Of a stretch of DNA of 64,000 nucleotides, positions 1 through 10,267 are shown in pieces. The DNA lies in contig JALNQF010000083.1 of assembly GCA_028456385.1 (NCBI GenBank), positions 1 to 64,000 of the forward strand, read 5' to 3'. Position numbers and translations under genes: made by a program. Each line of letters begins with the position of its first letter. Position 1 is the first letter of the stretch. This stretch comes from Ophiosphaerella korrae (Eukaryota; Ascomycota; Dothideomycetes; Pleosporales; Phaeosphaeriaceae). The notes under the pieces are model-generated. The model searched no databases. It was not told the DNA's origin and saw only the letters and a list, made by a program, of their open reading frames with translations.

Positions 1-75
<75 letters not shown>
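1..75. repeat. Homopolymer of 75 G
   Basis: An uninterrupted run of 75 G opens the window and directly abuts an intron of a truncated cyclophilin gene. No known element of ascomycete genomes looks like this. A sequencing or assembly artefact at a contig end (for example dark-cycle poly-G) is more likely than a real tract, but reads would be needed to decide. Confidence 0.95.
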
Positions 76-77
<2 letters not shown>

Positions 78-81
78 GTAC

Positions 82-667
82 AGCCATGGACAGCATGCCC
101 GGGCGATCATGCGAGAGGATGAAGTTCTCGTCTGGGAACTTGTCTGTGCCGAAGATGGAGCGCGAGCCCGTGCCGTTGTTGTGCACAAAGTCGCCGCCTT
201 GGATCATGAAGTTTTTGATCTGTGACAACCAATCAGCCCCGCAAGCACGAACGAAACCGCCCCAACAACCAATTCCACATTCCACTCGACATGGACAAAG
301 TAGTCCAAAAGTGCGGTTGGGTTGGGCGTGAAGGAATGTGTCACGTGACGCACCACGCGATGGAACTTGCACCCCTTGTACCCCTGCGGCTGGCCGCGGC
401 TATTTTTCGTCTCGCCCGTGCAGAATTGGCGGAAGTTTTCGGCCGTTTTGGGCACGACGTTTGCGTGCAGTTCGATTTTGATGCGGCCTAGGGGCTCGCC
501 TGATTATGTCAGTTGGGGCCGGGGGTGGGGGGCTTCGGGGGCCGGCGTGCTAAAAAAAAAAAGGGGAAGCATGAAGAGGCAGAGGCAGAGAGGGTAGGTT
601 GATTACGCAACATACCGCCCAGGGTCACGTCGAAGAAGACAATTGGGTTTGGGGCAGGAGAGGACAT
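82..667 (-). CDS. Cyclophilin H-type peptidyl-prolyl isomerase, 3' truncated
   Basis: Cyclophilins catalyse cis-trans isomerisation of proline peptide bonds; the H type is associated with the U4/U6 snRNP in eukaryotes. Three exons are visible: 667-616, 499-354 and 219-82, giving 112 residues in frame before a further donor (GTACGT) at 81 runs into the poly-G. The start ATG at 667 opens with [18 protein letters not shown]. The family motifs [27 protein letters not shown] and GTGSRSIFG follow in order, including the active-site Arg of FHRV and the Gln of MIQGG. The conserved Trp region and C terminus lie outside the window. The insertion between CTGE and GYKG fits cyclophilin H better than cyclophilin A, but the subfamily is inferred. 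It is divergent from the RING gene across an 840-base spacer. Confidence 0.9.
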
Positions 668-1507
668 TGTGGTGCGGTGCTGGCCGGGCTAGGAAGTGTG
701 TGGTGTGCTGTTGTTTGATTCGTGGTGTGCGGTGTGAGGGGAGGCGCATGGATGGGGGCGTTGGAGCGCTGGGGAGAGACTCCACTTGGGGCAGGGATGT
801 ATGACAGTTTTTGGGTCTCAATGCGATGCGCCATCTATCAAGGGAGATGAGGCTATGCAGCTGCTGCATCTGGCCTGCATGCAGAGGAAGCAGCTTGGCA
901 GCGTTTGGCAGCAGATTCTTCTCCATGCAGGACGGGCAATGGCAGCGCAGCACGCGACACTCTTTGTTCAAGTTGCGCGTCTTTGCGTGCTGGTCATTTC
1001 TTGTTTGGCCGCTGGTCGTCGTGCTTCTCAGTGGCCCCATCGGTCAGGGCTGGCCCGGTTTGCGCGACTTGTTCCCGCACCCAGCCCACTCCTCATCCAC
1101 TGCATCATCCCCACCCACTGCATCCCCATCCACTGCACTCTGGCCTGCCTCCCTCTGGACTGTCTGCACTGCACTGCACTGCACCTACTGCACCTACTGC
1201 ACCTGCTGCTGCTACGCGGCACCTGCACAGCCGCGCCCACAGAGTGCGGGTACGCATCGCTTGGCCAGTGCACGTGATACGGGGCATTGCCTGACCTGTC
1301 GCCCATCAATCGCTTCCCCGGCCGTTCGTTCTCCCGGCTTGGTCCCCAGTTCACGCGCAATCGCTGCCGTCACCACTCACCTCACCACTCACCTCCAGCA
1401 CAGCCCCATCTCCATCCGCCGTGTTGGCCAGCACGACAGACAACACAGGTGTTGCTCGCCCGCCTGCAACGCTGCCTATGGAATCGTAACCCCGCCGGCG
1501 ACGCATC
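668..1507. other. Divergent intergenic region with CTGCAC microrepeat
   Basis: This 840-base spacer separates the cyclophilin gene (leftward) from the RING gene (rightward) and presumably holds both promoters. A low-complexity stretch of CTGCACT/CTACTGCAC units lies at about 1160-1210, and CCAC/CACC-rich DNA follows. Reading frames through it are open but have histidine-, proline- and cysteine-rich composition without a recognisable domain, so I call no gene here. Confidence 0.6.
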
Positions 1508-2766
1508 ATGTCTTCTGCCGCCCCCGGCCCGTCGGACACGCCGCCGTCAACCTCCAGCCCGCCGCAGAACAACAACAACAGCGGGCCCACCAGCTCGCCG
1601 CTCCTCTTCTTCGTCGCCCTCGGCTTTGGCGTCGTCTTCACCAACCTATGGTCCGTCTGTCGTGCCCAACGCTTCACTGCCATTGCTAACTCGCCAGGAT
1701 CATCGTCGGCGTCAAGTACTGCTTCAGATACAATCGCCGCCGCGCAGCACAAGCCGCTGCCGATGGCGAGCCAATCGACATGGCCGCCATCCCGCGGCCG
1801 CACAGGAGGCGCCGAGAAAAGAAGCTCATGACCATGGACGAGGCAAACGACCGCTTCCCGCTTACCAAGTACAAGCAATGGAAATCCAGCCGCGAGTCCG
1901 AGGGCCTGCCCTCTGCCGGCGGCATCGCGACTGCGCCCCCGAGCCGTGCCCAGAGCATGAAGGACGTCGAGCGCCATGTGTCCGCCGAGTCGCACACCCC
2001 AGAACCCGCCTCGTCGTCGCCCCCGCCGCCCAGCCCCGACAAGGAAACAAAAGACGCCGAAAAGGATGTTGAAAAAGAGACGCCGCCGCCACCGCCACCA
2101 CCACCACCCACATCGACCCAAGCCGAAACCAAACCAGCCCACCCAGACCCCAAACCCAAACCCAAACCCAAACCCACCACAGCCCACACCGAAGCTACCC
2201 CTGACCCCGGCCCCGGCCCCGACCCCGACCTCGACTCCGACACAGAACACAACCCCATCCGCACCGCCGCCGCCCCAGAGCTCCTCGCCGACCCAGGCGA
2301 CACCTGCGCCATCTGCATCGACGCCCTCGAAGACGACGACGACGTCCGTGGCCTCACCTGTGGCCACGCCTTCCACGCCTCCTGCGTCGACCCCTGGCTT
2401 ACCGCCCGCCGCGCATGTTGTCCGCTATGTAAGGCGGACTACTATGTGCCAAAGCCGCGGCCCGAGGGCGAGGGGGAGGCCGCTGGGGGGGTGGCAGCCC
2501 CGCAGCAGGCTTGGGCAGGGGGACGGCTGAGGAGCCGCGTTGTTGTCGTTAGTCGGACCGAGAGGGGGGTTGATCCGTTTGGAACGAGGAGGGGGACTGC
2601 GGGGAGTGCGAGTGGGAATGGGAATGGGAACGGGAGTGGGGGGTGGATGGCGCGCTTTGGTCGGAATCCCTTTTCAAGGGGAAGTGGGAATGCGAATGCG
2701 AATGCGGGAGGGAGTGCGACTGCTGCAGCACCGACCCCTGCCCAGTTGGAGGCGGGGACTCGATAG
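1508..2766 (+). CDS. Membrane-anchored RING-H2 finger protein (probable E3 ubiquitin ligase)
   Basis: Exons 1508-1650 and 1698-2766 encode 403 residues; the 47-base intron (GTCCGT...CCAG) restores a continuous hydrophobic segment at about residues 31-55. A basic juxtamembrane stretch follows, then an acidic/proline-rich linker with KP dipeptide repeats. The RING-H2 domain is at about residues 250-291: CAIC, then TCGHAFHASC, then CPLC, which is the C-C-C-H-H-C-C-C order of ATL-type ligases. The tail is Gly/Asn/Arg-rich low complexity. Such proteins transfer ubiquitin from an E2 to membrane-associated substrates; substrate and compartment cannot be read from sequence. A single N-terminal transmembrane segment with a cytosolic C-terminal RING is inferred. 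Confidence 0.88.
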
Positions 2767-3440
2767 GACGAGCATGATGACGTTTTATATATATATATCG
2801 CCGCAGTTTTCTTGTTTCTGTTTGATGATGATGGGGGTTGGTAGGATTGCATATGATTGTGTTTTTGCGTTTGTTTACGGTTGGAGTGGGTTGCGGGTGC
2901 TTGCATGGGGTGGCGTTTTGGAATAGATTCGATATGGAGGGAGGGGGGATAGGTAGATATATGTCATGGCATGATGCGATTTTGGTGTTGTGTGTGATGT
3001 CGATACTGTGAGCTAGATTGTGGATCTGGTGGTTTGTGGTAAGTATATGCAAGTAGCCAGAAAGAAGACGTTTGAGTGAAATCTTTTGACTATTTCTCGC
3101 AAAGGACCCTCAAGCGCGTATTGCCCTCCCATGTACGACTTTTGTCAAGAATCCAGTACCAAAAGCCCCTTTTGTCCCTCCCTTGGTCCTGTAGAATATA
3201 AGAGAATAGCTATCTCACACGCCCGAATAACCTGCCCCTTTGCTTTTTTTCCCTTCTCCCTAAACTAGACGTGATGACGTTGTCTTGGGAAAGACGTGCA
3301 CCCTTCAATGACAGCATTCAAGATTCCGAATTCCATGGCCCTGTTTCATGTCGCGCCTTATTCTTGCCTTTTAAGTTTGACGTGTTTGAAAGGCAGTTTG
3401 TCTTAATTTCTGTCCAGTACCAACGTATCCCCGTTCACGA
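2767..3440. other. Intergenic, 3' flank of RING gene
   Basis: This is convergent spacer between the RING gene and a small leftward gene. A short TA repeat lies just past the RING stop (about 2786-2798) and probably belongs to the 3' UTR. I see no supported gene; the short open frames in this stretch have no initiating context or family resemblance. Confidence 0.55.
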
Positions 3441-3749
3441 CTACACGCTACGGTACTCGGGATATTCCACCACATCTGCCGAAAATGCCGAGACACGGAC
3501 GAGCATGACGTTTCTTCTGGGCGGCGGTATTGTTCGGGCTGGAAATTTATGAAGCGGCAACACACTTGAAGACTTTGCTGAATGTGTTTCAGCATCAATA
3601 TATGTAGTATAACCACGAGATGACTTACCTCTATGCTTCATGACACCTCGTTTCCACGCCAACTTTGCTAGTAGAGCCGATATCGTGATCGCAAGTTGAA
3701 CAAGAAGCGTAACGAAAGCGATGCGCGCCTCAAGAGACCAGGTAGCCAT
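3441..3749 (-). CDS. Small predicted single-pass membrane protein
   Basis: Starting from the ATG at 3749 the protein opens MATWSLEARIAFVTLLV and continues as a hydrophobic helix of about 25 residues ending in a Lys/Arg cluster. A good donor (GTAAGT at 3628) and acceptor (TTCAG ending at 3578) define a 51-base intron whose length is a multiple of three, so the frame stays open either way; the spliced product is 85 residues. I do not recognise the family. The N-terminal SLEARIA pattern before a transmembrane helix recalls small fungal membrane proteins of unknown role. A gene is likelier than chance because of the strong splice donor, but the evidence is limited. Confidence 0.4.
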   Translation of the reverse strand: MATWSLEARIAFVTLLVQLAITISALLAKLAWKRGVMKHRGKSSRGYTTYIDAETHSAKSSSVLPLHKFPARTIPPPRRNVMLVRVSAFSADVVEYPEYRSV

Positions 3750-3837
3750 CGTGTTCAAGGGGTGTGTTGTCTTCTAGTGGTATAAACATGCAATGGAGAC
3801 TGGGAAGGGAGATGCGTTATTTAACAAAGTTTCTAAA

Positions 3838-3948
3838 CTCTCAGAAATGCCAGAATCTGAGCAATTCCAAACTCTGGGAAACACCAGAATCTGACCAATT
3901 CTAGAATCTGACCAATCCCGGAATCTGAACAATACTAAAATCCGCTTA
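3838..3948. repeat. Degenerate short tandem repeat (CAGAATCTGACCAATT-like)
   Basis: Four to five imperfect copies of a unit close to CAGAATCTGACCAATT occur in direct order between the small membrane gene and the inverted-repeat element at 4205. Units differ by substitutions and spacer lengths of a few bases. No coding potential is apparent. Confidence 0.6.
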
Positions 3949-4204
3949 TATCTCCCTTAAACACCTGGGTGGCAGGCTTCACGGCTAGGCGCCTTTGCAT
4001 CATCTTTGGTACCTATCTCCGGAATTAGAGAAATTTCCAGCAGCGTCACAATGAGGTTTTGGATGAATGAATGAGACTGTGGGTGAATGAATGAGATTTT
4101 GGTGAAAATCACGGCCTGCTAGAGAGGGTTTGGTTCCATAACTAGTTAGTGTGCAGTTGCCCTCCACAACCCAGTCAAGTTGTTGCATAAGCAGCTATGC
4201 GATA

Positions 4205-4426
4205 ACGTGTTCCACCGGTCCTCGGCCCGCTCCACCAAAATCGGCGTTGTAAGCTTTCGAAAATTGGTGTTTGTAGATAGCATCTACAGTTAGAGTAACT
4301 CTACCTTTTCCTAAAGGCGATTAAGAGCATTGGTGTGGAGTTATGATTGATCGAAAAAAAAGCTTGGCGGTGGTTTTGGTGAGGTGGACCGGGGACTGGG
4401 GTGGGCCGAGGAGTGGTGGAACACGT
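4205..4426. mobile_element. MITE-like inverted-repeat element, copy A
   Basis: The 222-base segment begins ACGTGTTCCACC and ends with its exact reverse complement GGTGGAACACGT. It is flanked on both sides by TA, as expected for a Tc1/mariner/pogo-type target duplication. The arms continue imperfectly inward (CCTCGGCCC, CACCAAAA, AAGCTT, TCGA paired with their complements). There is no coding capacity, so it is non-autonomous. It ends 433 bases before the start of the Clr5-ankyrin gene. Two related elements lie at 17860 and 56093. Confidence 0.7.
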
Positions 4427-4859
4427 TAGCCAAAGCGTAGGCAAGGAAAATCTGTTTCGTGGATGTGGTTGCGTGGCCAGTTATACTCAAGTTCCAAAAT
4501 CTTGTTTCGGCAGAATGCTGTGTTTCTCCGCGATTGGAGGGAGGATCGGATTTTGGCACGTCTGACTCCAGCATGGGTGTGATGGTCGGAATCAAGGCAG
4601 CGCCATTGGTCAAGAAAAAGGCCTCGCGCAGGTGGCTGTAGGTTAGCTTCTCAGCCTGATCAGATTTTGGATATGGATTGCTACGACGAAATCCAGAATT
4701 TGGGGGCATAAAACCCCATACATTTACCATTTCAAAAATCCCAACACAGCTGTTTCTGCTAACTTGACCATCTCTTATTCCCACATTGTAAAAAACTACA
4801 TAAAATTTCAATTCCTACCACAACATAGCTAGCCTTGTCTCTCTTTTCCCGCCCTCGGG

Positions 4860-7800
4860 ATGGGCAGACATCACCAGAGAAGGTTACCACAGGAGCAATG
4901 GGAGCGCCACAAGACAAAGATCCAACAACTGTACATTGAGCAAGATACACCACTAGAGGGTGAAAAAGGTGTCATTGTGTTGATGAGAGAGCATGGCATA
5001 GTAGCAAGGTACCTTTGTCTTGATTTCATCTCCGTCTGTGATCTGATTGGACTAGCAAATCACAATATGAAACGCAATTAAGAAAATGGGGTTTCCGTAA
5101 GTATCTCAAGAAAAGGGACTGGCACATCGTCTTCCATGCACTCCAACGCCTATCAGAATCCGGAATAAAGAGCTCGGTGTTCTTGTTCGGCACGCTTATA
5201 CCGGAATGTAAGCTGTCAAAAGAGATGTCGAGATACAAGGACTGTATCGATGGTTGCTTGCTACATTCCGCAGACGCAGTGATAGAGTATCCAAACGGCG
5301 TTGAGATTAAACAGATACCACAGGAAAGGAGCTCTTCAATCGATGGTGAACATATAGGACAAGGTTTTCCAGAGGCAACCATAGCTGATGAAGCGTCATC
5401 ACCAAAAGAAATTGATCGAGGACAACAGCAAATGCACACGGACCTACTAGAACCTGGTGTGGGGGCCGCTTCCTTTGAAATCATTCGCCACCAAATACAG
5501 TTTGGAAACCCATATATGGGAGCTCCATTGAGCCCCGGAAACATCGGCAACATTCAATCTTTGATACCCTCCCGGCTGCCCTCCCCGTCTAGTGTTTTCG
5601 AGCAGGATGTGCGCTTCTTGGTATCAGATCTTTATGATCCTCAAATTGACGCCCAAAACATCATGTGGATGAGGGACTGGAATATCCCATTGAGCACAAT
5701 TTCCCTGCTGGGCGATCTCAACGCAAACTGGCCAAAGGACTTTGTTTCAGCATGTAGGGATGCCTGGACATCGATCCATCCGTGCATGAACAAGACTATG
5801 CAACTACTTCCGTGGAAGACCCGACAGGACCTCCAAAAGTCATCTGCACACGTAGTCATTGTGAAGCAGATTATATTCCTGTTGATGAATAATTTCGTAG
5901 ACGCCGATTACGCCAACTTTCATGGAATATTCGAACACGTCAAATGGTTTTCCATATCTCAAATAACTGACATCATCGATGCCTTCCCGGATCCTTACTC
6001 TCAAGCGCTTCAACAAAGTATCCTTACCATTGCAATCAAGTCAAATATTCCACGTATGGTGGAGATTCTCATCAGCAAAGGACTGGATGTCAAACGCGTG
6101 TCATGTCGCTTCCGTGGCGTTATCTACACTCCTCTAGGCCTCGCTTGCAAGTTTGATCAACTAGAAATTGTCAAGATTCTTATCAACGCCGGAGTGGATG
6201 TAAACCAGAATTATGGTCCACGCAAATGGGGTAGCACCGCCATTGATGAATTAATAGTTGATGAATCTGTCGAATCACAGCATCATACGAGCTTTCCAGT
6301 CATCATCCATGAGATAGCCGAGCTTCTTTTCGAAGCTGGAGCACAGCTTACACGACATTGTGTGCTTTATTCTAGGTTCTGGCATGATCTAGGCATTGTG
6401 CGGATGTACTTCAAGTACGACCAACAACCAATCGATTTCAACGATCACTATCGAGGAATTCAGACTGCGTGTTCGCTCGCATTAAAACACTGTGATGAGG
6501 ACGATGCTGCGTTTGCTATACGAAAAATGCTCGGCCCCTTTCCTCAGGCAGGCTCGGAACGGTATTCGAACCCTGAACTTATGCAAGTCTTCACGAACGT
6601 TTCGTATAGAGGAAATGTAAACCTCGTTGGCTACTTCATGTCGATAGGCCTGAACCCTGATGTATGTTGCATGTGTGAAGCAATACGTGGCAACCATCAG
6701 CAACTCGTCGAAAAGTACATCCAGACACGAGTAGACCCGACTGGTCTTTTTGAGACAAAAATATACCCAAGCTCGCTTTTTCTAAGTGATATTGGTGACA
6801 GGGAGTATGCTGGTACTCTCCCTTCCGAGGTTGACCTTCACCTCCGTGGACTACTCCAAATAAACTATAAAGTAAGAATGCCGATTACAGATGCTATCAG
6901 ATGGAATCGTCAGCAAATGATTCGTGATCTTGGAGGTATGAGCATTCTTGAAAAGATAAGAGAGCCAGAAGGCCTCACAACAGCTCTGATGGTCGCGGCT
7001 GAAGTCGGATCCATCGAAATGGCTAGAACTCTACTGAAGAGGTTAAATCAGCTCCGTAGAGCAGAAGGTATCATTTTGGCCTCGATGAAAGATGCTATAT
7101 CATTGGCGATACTTGGGAATCACGAAGATATACTCAAGATGCTAATGTTATCTGGTATACGGCCTGGCGACTCTAGTTTGGCTATGGCCATTCTTACTAG
7201 GAATCAAAGGCTTGTTTCGTTGGTTCTGGATGTATGCGTTCCGACTAACTGCACTTACCCACTATCTCTCGCTATTAGATTTGGAAATATGGATATTATC
7301 AAGCAACTTCTCAAAAGTGGGATCCAAATTGACCACAACAGCGGTTATTGCAGCCAAGTGTCTGATCCGTGCTTAGTACTTTTCACATTGTTTGATGGCT
7401 TTGGGCTTCATAAACTATCACCTTTACAGACGGCAATTCGGTATGGAAATGGCGGTATTATCAATTTACTTCTTGAAAACGGGGCAAGAATCGATGGGGA
7501 TCCATTGTATAAAGAGCCCTCACCACTGACTGCTGCAATAGAGACTGGCAAGTCAAGTCTGGTTCAACTTTTACTCGATCAAGGAGCAGACCCTCGCGAT
7601 TCTGGCGCCATTGATGCCGCCATCTCTCACTCAGAAAAGATGATTAAGATTGTTCTCGGTTCATTATCTCGTCGGTACCCTAAACGTAAAAAATGCTTTT
7701 TTGGTGACCCAGTGAGATGCGCGATTCGGGAGAACAAGGATGAAGAGATTATAAAGTTACTTGTCAGCTATTCGGATGTCAACTGCGTTGACCGTAGTAC

Positions 7801-8476
7801 GAGTACTACAACCGCGCTCGGTTTCGTCATCATGACCGCCAATGTCCGTCTAATCCGCATAGTTCTGGATGGAGGAGGGGATGTGAACAGCATAGCTGTG
7901 TTCAATCGTAATGAAACCAAGTATAATTTACCGGCCCTTTCACTGGCTATACACACTGGCAAGCTTTCTATTGTTAAATTGATCCATCAGGCGGGTGCCA
8001 ATATAAACTATTCCGCCACTCTCGGTATCAGCCGTACATCTTTACAAATAGCCATCGAGCTTGGTCACAACGACATCGTTGAGTACCTACTTGCCCATGG
8101 AGCCGATGTTAACGCCGCACCATTTTTATGGGGTGGTGCAACTGCCCTTCAGCTGGCTGCGATCAAAGGTTCATTGAATATGGCCGAATTGCTTGTTTCA
8201 CATGGGGCCGATGTGAATGCGCCATGTAGTAGATATGGGCAAGGCAGAACGGCATTCGAGGGTGCTGCTGAACATGGACGGATGGACATGTTGCTTTTCC
8301 TTTATCATCACAGAGTGGACTTGGTTTCGGATGATGGTGAACAAGTTAGGAGAGCGATGACATTCGCAGAGAAAAATGGCCAGTTGGCCGCAAGAAACTT
8401 GGTAAAGCAGCTCGCAGAGGAACCCAACCCTTCCACCTTTTCGGAGCCCTGGGATATTCAAGAGATGGTCTGCTAG
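4860..8476 (+). CDS. Clr5-domain ankyrin-repeat protein
   Basis: Exons 4860-5008 and 5056-8476 encode 1189 residues. The 47-base intron (AG|GTACCT...ACTAG) joins the two halves of a Clr5 domain at about residues 9-62 (EQWERHKTKIQQLYIEQD ... SQYETQLRKWGF). A linker follows, then degenerate ankyrin repeats from about residue 350 to the C terminus; the clearest are near the end (ALQLAAIKGSLNMAELLVSH, GADVN). Clr5-ankyrin proteins are common in filamentous fungi. The family is named after a fission-yeast silencing factor, and ankyrin tracts mediate protein contacts; the function here is unknown. The long exon has no stops, so the gene looks intact. A MITE-like element sits in its upstream region. 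A NACHT or other signalling domain is not visible, so calling it an immune receptor would be speculation. Confidence 0.85.
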
Positions 8477-10267
8477 ATTGAGAAAACCTCTGTCCCCCGA
8501 ATGATCCTGTCACCTTCAACGCTAAACTCGTTGGGTACTTTCATGCTGTTATTCCACAAATATTTCTTTTTCATATAGAGGAGAAACGTAGACATGGTGT
8601 TAGGGGTCATCTCAATTTCTCGTTGACTCAAGGGCGTAGTCTATCGTTTACGAAGCAGGTGGTGAATGCGTAGACTACTAATGTGAGTAAATCTTCAGGA
8701 ATTTAATTAGGCACTCGTTGAAAACGGAGGTTAATTCTAAGCGCACTTGAGTTCCTACGTTGATTCATAATTAGGTCCTGTTGCTGATGCGAGAAGTATA
8801 GATGTTGAGGTGATGAGAGGCATTGACAGGGTAAATCAAGAACATTTACACATGGCGACAGATGGCGAATACGTGAATCTTGCCAGGTCTAGCCGCTAGA
8901 GAAGATATACCAACAGACCCGGCGAAGGGTATTCGTTATGTGGTTTATGCCAAACCAATCACACAAGCCGTCGCTAGCCTTTCTTAGATCATTTCTCGAA
9001 CACCTCTAGGCAAGTTTTTAAACGTCCAACAAGAGGCATGGCTTACTGACAATGACCATGCATGACAGGGTAGTGTGGTACAAATGAGAAACTGTGGTAA
9101 AATGTGTCTTACTTTGTTAGCAACAGTGCATGTCCTGGCGTGGTGGAGTCAGACGGGAACAGTCTGAGCCGAGAAAATAACAGCCAAGTTGTCATTTGCC
9201 AGCGGCGTCGTGGGTGGCCGAGGCGGAGCGCAGAATGGGCTCTTGGCGTGCTACATCGTGGATGTAAGTATTCAATGATAACTCATCACAAGAGAAGACG
9301 TAATGCGAGCACTATGGCAAAGTTCTCTACAAAAAAAAAAGGCTATGGCGAGGAGAGAGATAAGACTAAGTTGTTGAGCTTGCACAGGCGAGGTAGAATT
9401 CCCTAGCCACCTCTGCCAGGGCGGAGTGATCAGCTACCAAGCCGTAGCGAATCAACATCTTGTGCGCTAGGATTCAGAAGGCTATGTGTCTACCTAATCT
9501 ACACGGTAATTGCTTCGGCTATCCTCACAGCGTGTAGTGCGAGAAAGCTTTGTGTGGCGTGTGGCTTAGCTCGTGGCGAAGCATTTTAGTCACCAATCAG
9601 CTGCCACTTCCCAGCCCAAAAGCCCTGCCTAGCTGCAGCTCAGCCTAGGCTTTCGACATTGATTGCAACTTCATCATGGCAAACTTCACAACAGTCGCAA
9701 TCTTGAAGCCTGAAGGTGACCGGAACGTTCTATAGCGAGACGGCCTCACGAGACAACGGGTGCCAGCGACCCCGCGCGCGCTGTTGTCATACCAATGTAG
9801 CACTGCCCCCCTCCAAGCATCGCCAGGTTTCTTGTCTTCTGGGCAGCCCACCTAAAGCCATTGCGTTCTACTTGCCACCAAGACCTAAGAGGTTGGCCAA
9901 CCAACGAGAGCATCTCGGGCTAGGCGCCGCTCGATCATCGAGACTTCATGGAATCTTCACACATCGCGAATCCTTATCGCATTCATATCCACAAGACCGT
10001 AATGTGCCCGAATGTGGTATGCCAAGCAAGGCTCTGGCGGGCAACGTCTCTCCATGAGGCCTGGGATGACGCACTATCAAGTAGGCGTAAACGCGAGGCG
10101 ATCCTTACACAGCCCCATTGATTTCATTTTCCTATAACTTCCCGTTGCCCGAAAGTTCAGCGATGAAATAACCATCACGTGGACCTCAGGCTGTTTCAGG
10201 TTCTCAACTACGATTCTGAGTCTTTACCTATCTTTTCTATATTTTTATACCCAAATTATTAATTAAA
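8477..10267. other. Long intergenic region upstream of Ca-ATPase
   Basis: About 1.8 kb contain only short unsupported reading frames. The 3' half includes plain promoter-like, pyrimidine-rich sequence just before the ATPase start (TTTTTATACCCAAATTATTAATTAAA up to the ATG, noted by position 10240-10267). I see no RNA gene, repeat or conserved protein fragment. Confidence 0.5.

Noticed and set aside
1351..2376. 341-codon frame opposite the RING gene
   Set aside because: It lies antisense to a gene with a clear RING-H2 domain and owes its length to the GC- and Pro/Gly-biased sequence; no domain or start context.
9104..10057. Small frames around 9104-9406 and 9716-10057
   Set aside because: No recognisable domain, atypical composition and no supporting splice sites in a promoter-like region.
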